From positions 434,001 to 498,000 of the forward strand of contig CAWARA010000016.1 in NCBI GenBank assembly GCA_963784195.1: DNA of 64,000 nucleotides, given 5' to 3'. The notes under the pieces are model-generated. The model did not search any database, had not been told where the DNA came from, and saw only the letters and a program-made list of their open reading frames with translations. Below are positions 21,159-28,937 of the stretch, in pieces. A program made the translations under genes and the position numbers. How positions within the stretch are numbered: position 1 is the first letter of the stretch; the number at the start of each line of letters is the position of its first letter. The DNA is from CAVQAH01 sp963784195. Its GTDB lineage: Bacteria; Acidobacteriota; Vicinamibacteria; Vicinamibacterales; 2-12-FULL-66-21.

Positions 21159-23735
21159 TCAGACGGTCTCCATACCCAGAAGACGGCCGAGAATCCGCGA
21201 CGCCACCTGCTTGGCGTGCGGGCCCGTGTTTCCTTCCGGTCCCACGCACGATGGACAGCCGGACGAGCACGGACACCCGTCGATCAGATCGCGCGTCCGC
21301 GCCAGAAGCTGTGCGTGCATCTCGTATAACGGCCTGCTGAATCCAATGCCGCCCGGATAGTTGTCGTAGATGAACACGTTCGGCTCGACGGCAAGCGCTT
21401 CCGGCACGCCGCCAAGGCCGCCGGTCCGTGTCGATCGATCGAGGCTGCCACCGTCCACCGACAGACCGATGTCGTGCCCGTCGCACATCAGCAGCAACTG
21501 CGCGATGTTCTTCATCGCAAACGCCAGCCCGACGACGCCGTCGCGACGGTCGTCGCCGGCAAATGGCAGCGTCGCCAGCACGCTCGACGGGATCGTCAGC
21601 CAGTACGACGAGGTGTGCATCTGCTGTTCCGGCAGATCCAGCTCGCCGGACCCGACGTTCTCGTTCGTGTAGAACTTGATCTTCTTGAACCCCACCACTC
21701 GCGACATCACGTGGACTTCGCCGTGGGACCTTCGGGAGCCGTGGTCCCCGCCTACGCGCGCCTGATTTTCGCGCGCTTCGGCGCGGCCTCGCCAGAGCTC
21801 GTCGCCTATGGGCTCTTCGCGACGAGCGGAGGCGGGCGTGGTTCGTAGTTCGTAGCTCGTAGAGCCGGGTTCGGAGGGTCCTACGTAGGGTCCGGCTTCA
21901 GCCGGACCTGCGTCCTCTCCGGCTTCAGCCGCGTCCCCGCCGAACGTATCCAGAATCGTCACCTTCGTGTACGTGATCGCGTCGGTGTAGTAGTCGCAAT
22001 CCACCTCGCGGACATACGCCTTCCGGCCGTCGAAATCCAGGCGCTCGACCTGATACAACTGACCTTCGACGATGTAGATCGCTTTCTCGTGCAGGGTGGA
22101 TGGCCCACTCGTGAAATCGGTCTCGCCGATCACCCGCTCTCCACGCGTCACGTCGACGACGACGAAGTTGTCGGACGACACCGACCGCAAGCTGATGGCA
22201 TCGGCGGGATACGACTCGTTCGTCCAGTTCCACTGTCCGTCAGCGTGATGGACGAACCCCTCCTCCGCCAGCACCGACAGGATCGCCTGCACGTCTTCCC
22301 CACCAAACACCTCGTCATCCGCAAACGGCAGCTCGAATGCGGCGCACTTCACGTGATCGACGAGGATGTGGAGGTTGTCCGGATTGATGAGCGCGTGCTC
22401 GGGTGACGAGTCGAAGAAATACGATGGATTTCGAACGATGAACTGGTCGATAGGCGCGCTGCTGGCGACGAGCACGGCCGCCGATCGCGTGGTGCGGCGG
22501 CCGGCACGGCCGGCACGCTGCCACGTGGCGGCGATCGTGCCCGGATACCCGGCCATCACCGACACGTCGAGCGCGCCGATGTCGATGCCCAGCTCGAGCG
22601 CATTCGTCGACACGACGGCGCGCACCTGACCGTCGCGCAGGCCGCGCTCGATCTCGCGCCGGCGATTCGGCAGGTAGCCTCCACGATAGCCGCGAATCAC
22701 GTCAGCAGCACCCGGCGCACCCTGAAATGCATCTTTCAGGTAGGTCGTGAGGATCTCGACCGCGAGCCTGCTCTGCGCGAAGAGGATCAACTGCAGGTTG
22801 TGCTTGAGGAACTCGAGCGACACCCGGCGGGCTTCGGCAAGATACGACCGCCGGATCCCCAGCTGCGCATTGACGACCGGCGGATTCACGAACAGAAAGA
22901 ATTTTTCGCCGCGCGGCGCACCGCTGCGTTCCACGAGCTCGAAGGGGCGCCCGGTCAACCCCTCCGCAAGCTCTCGCGGGTTCGCGATGGTCGCAGACGA
23001 ACAGATGAACGTCGGATCGCTTCCGTAGTGGCGGCAGATCCGGTGCAGCCGGCGCACGATATTCGCCAGGTGGCTGCCGAACACACCCCGGTACGCGTGC
23101 AACTCGTCGATCACGACGAAACGCAGGTTCTCGAAGAGCTTCGCCCAGCGCGGATGATGCGGCAGAATCCCCGAATGCAGCATGTCGGGATTGCTGAGCA
23201 CCACGTGCGCCTTGCCCCTGATCGCCCGGCGCGCGTCCGATGGCGTGTCGCCGTCGTAGGTGAACACGCCGATCTTCAGATCGCTGTCGCTCGCCACCAG
23301 CTCCGACAAACTGTGGAGCTCTGCCAGCTGGTCCTGCGCCAGCGCCTTCGTCGGGAACAGATAGAGCGCGCGTGTCGACGGATCCGCCAGGATCGCGTTG
23401 AGAACCGGGGCGTTGTAGCACAGCGTCTTCCCGGATGCCGTCGGCGTAATCGTCACGACGTTGCGACGCGCGAGCACGTGACCGAACGCCTCAGCCTGGT
23501 GGGTGTAAAGCCGCTCGACCCCCCGTGCCTGCAATGCCGCCATCAGGCGCGGATCCGTGCCATCCGGGTATGGCCCGAACTCCGCGGCAATCGCCGGCAT
23601 CCGGTGGGCCGCGGTGACAATCGGGTCCGCTTCTGGCCCAAGAGGCGCCCGTGACGAGGTCAGCCGGCTGAGGACCTCCTGGAGGGAGCGGTCCTTGTCC
23701 GTGGAAACGACCGGCAGTGTGTGCGTGGTCGGCAT
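21159..23735 (-). CDS. mrfA: MrfA/YprA-like DEAD/DEAH helicase with DUF1998 domain
   Basis: An 858-residue superfamily 2 helicase. Motif I is TPTASGKT, motif II DELH (VIDELHAYRG), motif III SATIANP, and motif VI QRAGRAGRR. The C-terminal DUF1998/MZB region has the four cysteines in CPCSSGCPSC and the preceding YDNYPGGIGF. The B. subtilis homologue works with MrfB in mitomycin-damage excision, and here the exonuclease gene follows with a TGA-C-GTG overlap. About 70 residues between TKVTILDTFGG and HVMSRVVGFKKIKFY are encoded by repeats (21741-21930), not helicase sequence. The frame stays open, so the insert may be tolerated in a surface loop. Confidence 0.9.
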   Translation of the reverse strand: MPTTHTLPVVSTDKDRSLQEVLSRLTSSRAPLGPEADPIVTAAHRMPAIAAEFGPYPDGTDPRLMAALQARGVERLYTHQAEAFGHVLARRNVVTITPTASGKTLCYNAPVLNAILADPSTRALYLFPTKALAQDQLAELHSLSELVASDSDLKIGVFTYDGDTPSDARRAIRGKAHVVLSNPDMLHSGILPHHPRWAKLFENLRFVVIDELHAYRGVFGSHLANIVRRLHRICRHYGSDPTFICSSATIANPRELAEGLTGRPFELVERSGAPRGEKFFLFVNPPVVNAQLGIRRSYLAEARRVSLEFLKHNLQLILFAQSRLAVEILTTYLKDAFQGAPGAADVIRGYRGGYLPNRRREIERGLRDGQVRAVVSTNALELGIDIGALDVSVMAGYPGTIAATWQRAGRAGRRTTRSAAVLVASSAPIDQFIVRNPSYFFDSSPEHALINPDNLHILVDHVKCAAFELPFADDEVFGGEDVQAILSVLAEEGFVHHADGQWNWTNESYPADAISLRSVSSDNFVVVDVTRGERVIGETDFTSGPSTLHEKAIYIVEGQLYQVERLDFDGRKAYVREVDCDYYTDAITYTKVTILDTFGGDAAEAGEDAGPAEAGPYVGPSEPGSTSYELRTTPASARREEPIGDELWRGRAEARENQARVGGDHGSRRSHGEVHVMSRVVGFKKIKFYTNENVGSGELDLPEQQMHTSSYWLTIPSSVLATLPFAGDDRRDGVVGLAFAMKNIAQLLLMCDGHDIGLSVDGGSLDRSTRTGGLGGVPEALAVEPNVFIYDNYPGGIGFSRPLYEMHAQLLARTRDLIDGCPCSSGCPSCVGPEGNTGPHAKQVASRILGRLLGMETV
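21741..21841. repeat. Multi-branched palindromic repeat inside mrfA, copy A
   Basis: The outer stem CCCCGCCT (21746-21753) pairs with AGGCGGG (21830-21836). It encloses three hairpins: GCGCGC at 21756-21761 with 21771-21776, GGCG/CGCC at 21780-21793, and GCTCGTCGC (21797-21805) with GCGACGAGC (21819-21827). A diverged copy with the same plan is at 37963-38056. Confidence 0.75.
21890..21930. repeat. REP-like hairpins inside mrfA
   Basis: GTCCGGCTTCAGCCGGAC (21890-21907, loop TTCA) is a perfect hairpin, followed by a shorter GGCTTCAGCC (21921-21930). Both are translated in the insert of the helicase. Confidence 0.8.
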
Positions 23736-23813
23736 TTACGGGAAACCGTTGAGGCGACGAGAATTGCGGAACGATGGTAGCAGTGGCCGGGCAGGCGATC
23801 AAGTGGCGAAATT

Positions 23814-23941
23814 GCGAATCGGAAATCGGAGATCGGAAATCGGATCAGCGGGATCGAGAATCGCGGATCACAGGGATCCCGAATCGCCTCAGGGAACCCG
23901 TCGGTCACGATTGCCGATTTCCGATTTCCGATTTCCGATAC
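23814..23941. repeat. ATCGGAA word-repeat hairpin between mrfA and the symporter gene
   Basis: The left half has GAATCGGAAATCGGAGATCGG words. The right half has GATTTCCGATTTCCGATTTC. The symporter reading frame runs into the right half, which encodes its last ten residues (RKSEIGNRQS). Confidence 0.7.
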
Positions 23942-25254
23942 TGCCGAGCGGCCGTCTGGGCCGCGAGGCCGCTGAGCGCCAGAACGCCGATGAGGTTCGG
24001 GAATACCTGCAGGGCGTTCATCAGGTCCCCCCACGCCCACACGAGATCCACCTTCGTCGTCGCCCCGAACGGGATCAACAGGCAATAGATCCAGCGGTAC
24101 GGCATCACCACCCGCGGCCCCAGCCAGTACTCGAGAAATTTCTCGCCGTAGTACGACCAGCCGATCAGCGTCGTGTAACCGAACAGGAACACACAGAAGG
24201 CGACGATGTAGCCGCCGGAAGAGGGAAGGGCCTCGTTGAACGCGAGCGCGACGGCGGCAGTGCTCGTCTGACCTGACAAGTAAGCGCCGGTCAGGAGAAT
24301 CGTCATCGCGGAAATCGTCGATGTGACGAACGAGACGATGAACGTCTCCATCACGGCGTTGAGTCCCTGATGCAACGGTTCCTGGCTCCGCGCGGTGCCG
24401 TAAGCAACGGCGGCGGTGCCGTAGCCCGCTTCGTTCGCGTACAGCCCGCGCGCCAGGCCATAGCGCATCGCCACCAGGATGCCGATCGACCCGCCGGCGG
24501 TCGCGCGCATCGAGAATGCTTCGGTAAACACGAGCGACAGCACGTCGGGGATCCGCGAGGCAAAAGTCAGAATGACGACGAGGCCACCCACGAGATACAG
24601 CCCCACTTTGAGCGGGGTCAACGCCTGCGCGGCGCGGCCGATCGACTTGATACCGCCGATGATCACCAGCCAGGTGAGCACGGCGACGACCACGCCAGAC
24701 ACCCACAGCGGCACGCCCACCTGCGTGTTCATGACCAGCGCGATCGAATTCGTCTGCGTGAACGGCGTCGTCGTCAGCGCGGCGATGCCGGCAACGACGG
24801 CGTAGGTCATGGCCAGCGCAGGCGATCGCAGCCCGTCGCGCAGGTAATACATCGGGCCCGACTGAATACCGTGGGCCGATGAGTCCCGGTACGTCACGCC
24901 GAGCACGGCCTCGCCGAACTTGATCGCCGTCGCGACGAAGCCGTACGCCCAGATCCAGAAGAGCGCGCCAGGACCTCCCGACACGATGGCCGCAGCCACG
25001 CCGGCAATGTTGCCGGTGCCGATTGTCGCCGCCAGGGCGGTCATGAACGCCTGAAACGGACTCAGCGCACCAACAGCGCCTGACTCGTGATGACCGAAGA
25101 ACGAACGCAGCGCGTCCGGAAACCGCCGAATCTGCACGAACCCGAACCGCAGCGTCAGGAAGATGCCTGTGCCGAACAGAACGATGACGAGGATAGGAAC
25201 AAAGAGAAAATCAGCGGCGGACTGGATCGCTGTCGCGAGCGCCTCGGTGAGCAT
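23905..25254 (-). CDS. Alanine/glycine:cation symporter (AGCS family)
   Basis: A 449-residue inner-membrane Na+-coupled amino acid symporter with about ten transmembrane helices. Family signatures are ALAATIGTGNIAGVAAAI near the first third, ARGLYANEAGYGTA in the middle, and GYTTLIGWSYYGEKFLEY near the end. It imports D/L-alanine or glycine by family precedent. ATG 25254 lies 6 nt after TATAAC, so the mRNA is likely leaderless. The C-terminal tail beyond AAQTAARQY is encoded by a word-repeat hairpin and is probably dispensable. Confidence 0.93.
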   Translation of the reverse strand: MLTEALATAIQSAADFLFVPILVIVLFGTGIFLTLRFGFVQIRRFPDALRSFFGHHESGAVGALSPFQAFMTALAATIGTGNIAGVAAAIVSGGPGALFWIWAYGFVATAIKFGEAVLGVTYRDSSAHGIQSGPMYYLRDGLRSPALAMTYAVVAGIAALTTTPFTQTNSIALVMNTQVGVPLWVSGVVVAVLTWLVIIGGIKSIGRAAQALTPLKVGLYLVGGLVVILTFASRIPDVLSLVFTEAFSMRATAGGSIGILVAMRYGLARGLYANEAGYGTAAVAYGTARSQEPLHQGLNAVMETFIVSFVTSTISAMTILLTGAYLSGQTSTAAVALAFNEALPSSGGYIVAFCVFLFGYTTLIGWSYYGEKFLEYWLGPRVVMPYRWIYCLLIPFGATTKVDLVWAWGDLMNALQVFPNLIGVLALSGLAAQTAARQYRKSEIGNRQS

Positions 25255-25260
25255 GTGGGG

Positions 25261-25266
25261 GTTATA
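25261..25266 (-). promoter_or_regulatory. -10 element of the symporter gene
   Basis: TATAAC on the minus strand, 6 nt before ATG 25254. No Shine-Dalgarno sequence intervenes. Confidence 0.55.
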
Positions 25267-25275
25267 TCATCGACT

Positions 25276-25396
25276 CGAAGTACCGTGGTCCGTGGTCCGT
25301 GGTCCGTGGTTCGTCGCTCGTCGCTCGCAAAACACTCGTCGGCACTCTGGGCTCTTCGAGTCACGAGCCACGGACCACGAACTACGGACTACGGCA
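25276..25396. repeat. GTGGTCCGTG word-repeat hairpin
   Basis: The left arm repeats GTGGTCC plus GTGGTTCGTCGCTCG. The right arm has GAGTCACGAGCCACGGACCACGAACTACGG-type complements, written here only in part. It separates the symporter and SDR genes. Confidence 0.75.
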
Positions 25397-25407
25397 CGTT
25401 TCACTCG

Positions 25408-26187
25408 TTAGATATTCGACCGGCTCTGACACCCATCGACCACCACCGACGCGCCACTGACCCAGCTTGCTCGGGGTGAGGCGAGGAATGCGACGACGTG
25501 GCCGACTTCTTCGGGACGGCCGAATCGTCCGAATGGGAGGTCGCGGCGGATGAACTCCGCGATGCCGGCGGGATCGGCTTGTTGACGGGCGTGCCAGGAG
25601 CCACCGGGGAAGATGATGGAGCCGGGGGCCACGTTGTTGACGCGGATGTTGAGCGGCGCGAGTTGCTGCGCGAGCGATTTCGACAGGCTGATCTCGGCGG
25701 CTTTCACCGCGTTGTAGGTCATGCGTCCGCCGGTTTCACGGCCGAAGATCGACGTGATCATGATGATCGCCCCGCTGCCGCGCTGCTTCAGGTGCGGCAC
25801 GGCCAGCCGCGACGCGCGGATCGCCGGAAACAGCGTCTCGTCGAACGCTGCCTGCCAGTCGGCGTCCGATGTCTCCAGGAGCCCGGATCCGGCGGCGCGG
25901 CCGACGTTGTTCACGAGAATGTCGAGGCCGCCGAAGGTTTCGATCGTCCGGTCAATCACGAGCTCGACGCCGGCGGTCGTCGACACGTCAGCCTGGACGG
26001 CGAGCACCATGTTGGGACGGCGGGCCGCGGCCTCGACTTCGATCGCCGCCTCGGCAAGCCGCTCTGCTCCGCGGGCGCAGACGCACACGCGGCAGCCCTC
26101 GGCCACGAGCGCGCGTGCGCTCGCCAGCCCGAGCCCGCGGCTCGAACCGGTCACAATCGCCACTTTGTCGGTCAGCCCGAGGTCCAT
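25408..26187 (-). CDS. SDR family NAD(P)-dependent oxidoreductase
   Basis: A 259-residue Rossmann-fold short-chain dehydrogenase. The cofactor loop is TGSSRGLGLA at residues 12-21, NNVG follows in strand 4, the catalytic Ser is in MITSIFGRE, and the YxxxK pair in YNAVKAAE. The closest textbook relatives are 3-oxoacyl-ACP reductase-like SDRs, but the substrate is not determined. Its ATG overlaps the stop codon of the DUF547 gene (TAATG), so the two are translationally coupled. Confidence 0.92.
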   Translation of the reverse strand: MDLGLTDKVAIVTGSSRGLGLASARALVAEGCRVCVCARGAERLAEAAIEVEAAARRPNMVLAVQADVSTTAGVELVIDRTIETFGGLDILVNNVGRAAGSGLLETSDADWQAAFDETLFPAIRASRLAVPHLKQRGSGAIIMITSIFGRETGGRMTYNAVKAAEISLSKSLAQQLAPLNIRVNNVAPGSIIFPGGSWHARQQADPAGIAEFIRRDLPFGRFGRPEEVGHVVAFLASPRASWVSGASVVVDGCQSRSNI

Positions 26188-27035
26188 TATCGGGCGGCCC
26201 CGCCGGTGAGGTCGTTGAGCCGCCAGTCGAAAGGCAGGTAGGTCACCGAAAATTTGTTCTGATCGACGAACTCCTGTTCGAGCGGCAGCAGGTGCGGCTT
26301 GATGAAGGCCACTATCGCGCGCTCGATCGGCGAGCGTTCTGCGAGCGGACCAGCCGCTCCGGGATCGTAGGCCTTGATGAAGCGGTCGGAGTTCCAGCTG
26401 ACGATGGCCGTCACAGCCACTCGCCCCGCATCGCGGTCGATCTTGACCATGTTCGTTTCCGACGCGAACTCCTTCTGCACGTCGTCGAGCTGGGCGGCCA
26501 GCCGTTCGGCGGTGTAGGCTTCGCTGCGCAGCCGGCCGCTGCCAATCGCCCCGCGCCCGAGCGCCAGATGCAGCCGCGGCTCGTTGAACTCGGGCAGGAT
26601 GGTTTTCTCGATTTCGTCGAGCGTCACGCCGCGGCCGGCGGCGCGATGCTTGAGGGTTTCGAACGCACCGGGAATCTGCCGGATGCTCGCCGGAGGATAC
26701 AGATCGCTCTTGCCGCGGATGGGGTATCGATTGATCACGGTCTGAAGTACGAGCGCGTTGTAGGCGTTCACCCAGAACGCCATCCTGGCTTCCTTCGACC
26801 AGGACTCGTAGGTGGCCGACGGCACGTCCAACGACGCGACGTAACGATCGAGCTTGGAACGATCGCTTTGCAGAGCCCGGTAGTAGACGAGACCGTCACG
26901 GACATTCAGATCGAGGATCTCGTCGAGGGCACGATGCATGGTGCCGGCCGCAAGCGAAGGCGCGATCTGCTTCGCGTGCGTCACCGAAAGAAGGGCGATG
27001 ACCAGAACCGGGACAATGGAAATGATACGAGGCAT
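26187..27035 (-). CDS. DUF547 domain-containing exported protein
   Basis: 282 residues with an N-terminal signal peptide (ISIVPVLVIALLSVTHA). The DUF547 core is recognised by WSKEARMAFWVNAYNALVLQTV and ALGRGAIGSGRL. DUF547 has a papain-like fold in some members, but the normal catalytic function is unknown, and the Cys expected for a protease is not evident here. ATG 27035 lies 6 nt after TACTAT. The downstream SDR gene overlaps its stop. Confidence 0.88.
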   Translation of the reverse strand: MPRIISIVPVLVIALLSVTHAKQIAPSLAAGTMHRALDEILDLNVRDGLVYYRALQSDRSKLDRYVASLDVPSATYESWSKEARMAFWVNAYNALVLQTVINRYPIRGKSDLYPPASIRQIPGAFETLKHRAAGRGVTLDEIEKTILPEFNEPRLHLALGRGAIGSGRLRSEAYTAERLAAQLDDVQKEFASETNMVKIDRDAGRVAVTAIVSWNSDRFIKAYDPGAAGPLAERSPIERAIVAFIKPHLLPLEQEFVDQNKFSVTYLPFDWRLNDLTGGAAR

Positions 27036-27041
27036 GCTTTG

Positions 27042-27047
27042 ATAGTA
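27042..27047 (-). promoter_or_regulatory. -10 element of the DUF547-SDR operon
   Basis: TACTAT on the minus strand ends 6 nt before ATG 27035, another leaderless-type start. Confidence 0.55.
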
Positions 27048-27087
27048 CGTCACCGGCGCGGCGCGGCAGAAACGGCGCACGCAGCAC

Positions 27088-27894
27088 TCAGTTGCTGGAC
27101 CGCAGGAAGTCTTCAAGCGCCGTCGAGAATCCTTCGGCATCCTCGAGGGATGACAGATGGCCGGCGGCAGGGACGACGACGAGATGCGACCGGCTGATGG
27201 CCTCGTGAAGCGCCTGGCTGTCAGCAGGCGGCGTCAACGTGTCTTCGCTGCCGACCACGATAAGGGTCGGACAGCCGATGCGGCCGAGGTCCGGGGTGGA
27301 GTCCGGCCGGGTCATCAGAGCATTCAGGGCACCCTCGATCGCGGCAGGGTGATTCGCTTCGATCACCTGGCGGACGAGCGTCGCGATGTCCGGGTACTCG
27401 CGGCGGGTCGTCTCCCCCAGCAACTTGGGGATCATCTGATCGGCCACGGCGCTCGTGCCTTCCGTCAGCACGAGCTGAGACATCGTTCGACGGCTTTCCC
27501 GGCCGGCGGGCGTATCGGCTTGCGAGCGTGTGTCTGCGAGCAGCATGCCGCTGAAGCGCTCGGGCGCCGCGCGGAACAGTGCGAACGTTACGTATCCGCC
27601 CATGGAAAGACCGCCGATGACGGCCCGTTCAATCTCCAGCGCATCGAGCAGGCCGACGATGTCCGCGGCATAGTCGTCCATCGTGGGCAGTGGGGCTGCT
27701 TCGACATGCGACTCGCCGAATGACCGCAAGTCAGGGGCAATGAACCGGAAGCCGTGGGGCACGAGCCTCAGCTGAGGCCGCCACATCTCCGCGTTCAGCG
27801 GAAAGGCGTGAATTAGAACGACAGGCCAGCCGGCGCCGCTCTCGAGGTAGCGGAACGATCGGCCACCTACGGTCACGCGATTCGTCGTGGTCAT
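27088..27894 (-). CDS. Alpha/beta fold hydrolase
   Basis: 268 residues. The oxyanion region is LIHAFPLNAEMW, the nucleophile elbow GGLSMGGY, the acid probably in VGSEDTLTPP, and the His in PAAGHLSSLE. The fold matches 3-oxoadipate enol-lactonase-like esterases; the substrate is unknown. I chose ATG 27894 because MTTTNRVTVGGRSFRYLESG matches the family start and TATGAT lies 9 nt upstream. Earlier in-frame codons are not conserved. The downstream DUF547 operon begins 53 bp away. Confidence 0.88.
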   Translation of the reverse strand: MTTTNRVTVGGRSFRYLESGAGWPVVLIHAFPLNAEMWRPQLRLVPHGFRFIAPDLRSFGESHVEAAPLPTMDDYAADIVGLLDALEIERAVIGGLSMGGYVTFALFRAAPERFSGMLLADTRSQADTPAGRESRRTMSQLVLTEGTSAVADQMIPKLLGETTRREYPDIATLVRQVIEANHPAAIEGALNALMTRPDSTPDLGRIGCPTLIVVGSEDTLTPPADSQALHEAISRSHLVVVPAAGHLSSLEDAEGFSTALEDFLRSSN

Positions 27895-27903
27895 CGCCCT
27901 CGA

Positions 27904-27909
27904 ATCATA
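27904..27909 (-). promoter_or_regulatory. -10 element of the alpha/beta hydrolase gene
   Basis: TATGAT on the minus strand, 9 nt before the chosen ATG 27894. It supports the short form of the protein. Confidence 0.5.
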
Positions 27910-28043
27910 GTCGATGAACAAGCCTGATTCGTCGTCTGGCGCCCTATAGAACCAATCCATCCCACCGCGGACGGACCTCATACCTCGGTGATCGGCAGCG
28001 GTCACCAGTCGGGGCATAATACGCGTTCCGGAGGTTCTGACGG

Positions 28044-28803
28044 ATGCGTATGAGGCTCCCCCTGTCGATAGCCGTTGCCGCCGCTCTTCTTACGTTCATT
28101 GCGCCGCCCTCGGCAGCGCAGACGGTCGACGAGCTCGTTGCGAAGAACATCGCCGCGCGCGGCGGCATGGACAAGATCAAAGCGATTGACACGCTGAAGA
28201 TCACGCGCACGGTCGCCACCGGCATCGGGAACAACGTGCGCGTCATCATCTACAAGAAACGGCCCGCAGCTGTATCGAGGCGAGCAAGGTCCGGCACAGC
28301 CGGGCGCGACCCTGATCCCTCGCGGCGTGAACGCAGACGACGCCTGGGATACCGTGCAGGGGAAAATCACGACCAGGCCCGAGCCCGCGGAGACAGAAAC
28401 GCGAGAGATCGACGCGGATTTCGACGGCCTGCTGGTCGACTGGAAACAGAAGGGGCACACTGTCAGCTTCGACGGCCAGGAAGCGCTGCCCGGTGGCGAG
28501 GCGCACAAGCTGAAAGTCACCACCAAGAGCGGCGTCGTGCGCACGGTCTACCTCGATGCCAAAACCGGTCTCGAGCGCCGGCACACAGGAGTCATGACCC
28601 TTCCCAACGGCCGCAAGCTCGACATCGTCATCGACTTCTCGAACTGGAAGGACGTGAACGGCGTGAAGTTCGCGTTCGACATCAACGAGGACCGCGTCGA
28701 CCCGAAAGGTGCAGCGCCGGCGCAGTCCCTCGTCACCTACACAGAGAAGATCGAAGCGAACGTGCCGGTTGAGGATGCACTCTTCGCCACGCCAAAGGGC
28801 TAG
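28044..28803 (+). CDS. Exported lipoprotein-sorting-like (LolA-fold) protein, one frameshift
   Basis: After one correction, 252 residues. The signal peptide PLSIAVAAALLTFIAPPSAAQ is followed by TVDELVAKNIAARGGMDKIKAIDTLKITRT, a pattern of outer-membrane lipoprotein-sorting-like proteins, then beta strands such as GVVRTVYLDAKTGLERRH. GGAGG lies 8-9 nt before ATG 28044, and TAATAC further up is a plausible -10. The frame breaks in the CCC run at 28263-28265; removing one C restores KRPQLYRGEQGPAQPG. A role in periplasmic lipid or lipoprotein binding is inferred from fold only. Confidence 0.75.
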
Positions 28804-28806
28804 AAC

Positions 28807-28935
28807 ATGGGCGATGGGCGATGGGCGATGGGCGATGGGCGATGGGCGATGGGCGATTGGCGATGGGCGTTTGCCCATTGCCCATTGCCCATTGCCCATT
28901 GCCCATTGCCCATTGCCCATCGCCCATCGCCCATT
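28807..28935. repeat. Heptamer hairpin: GATGGGC tandem array facing GCCCATT array
   Basis: About nine tandem copies of a 7-nt unit (GATGGGC) are followed, after almost no spacer, by about ten copies of the complementary unit (GCCCATT/GCCCATC). The array lies between convergent genes and could act as a terminator-like hairpin. Confidence 0.85.
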
Positions 28936-28937
28936 GA

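Noticed and set aside
28807..28935. Direct repeat array that might be taken for a CRISPR.
   Set aside because: The units are 7 nt with no spacers, and the second half is the complement of the first. No cas gene is present.
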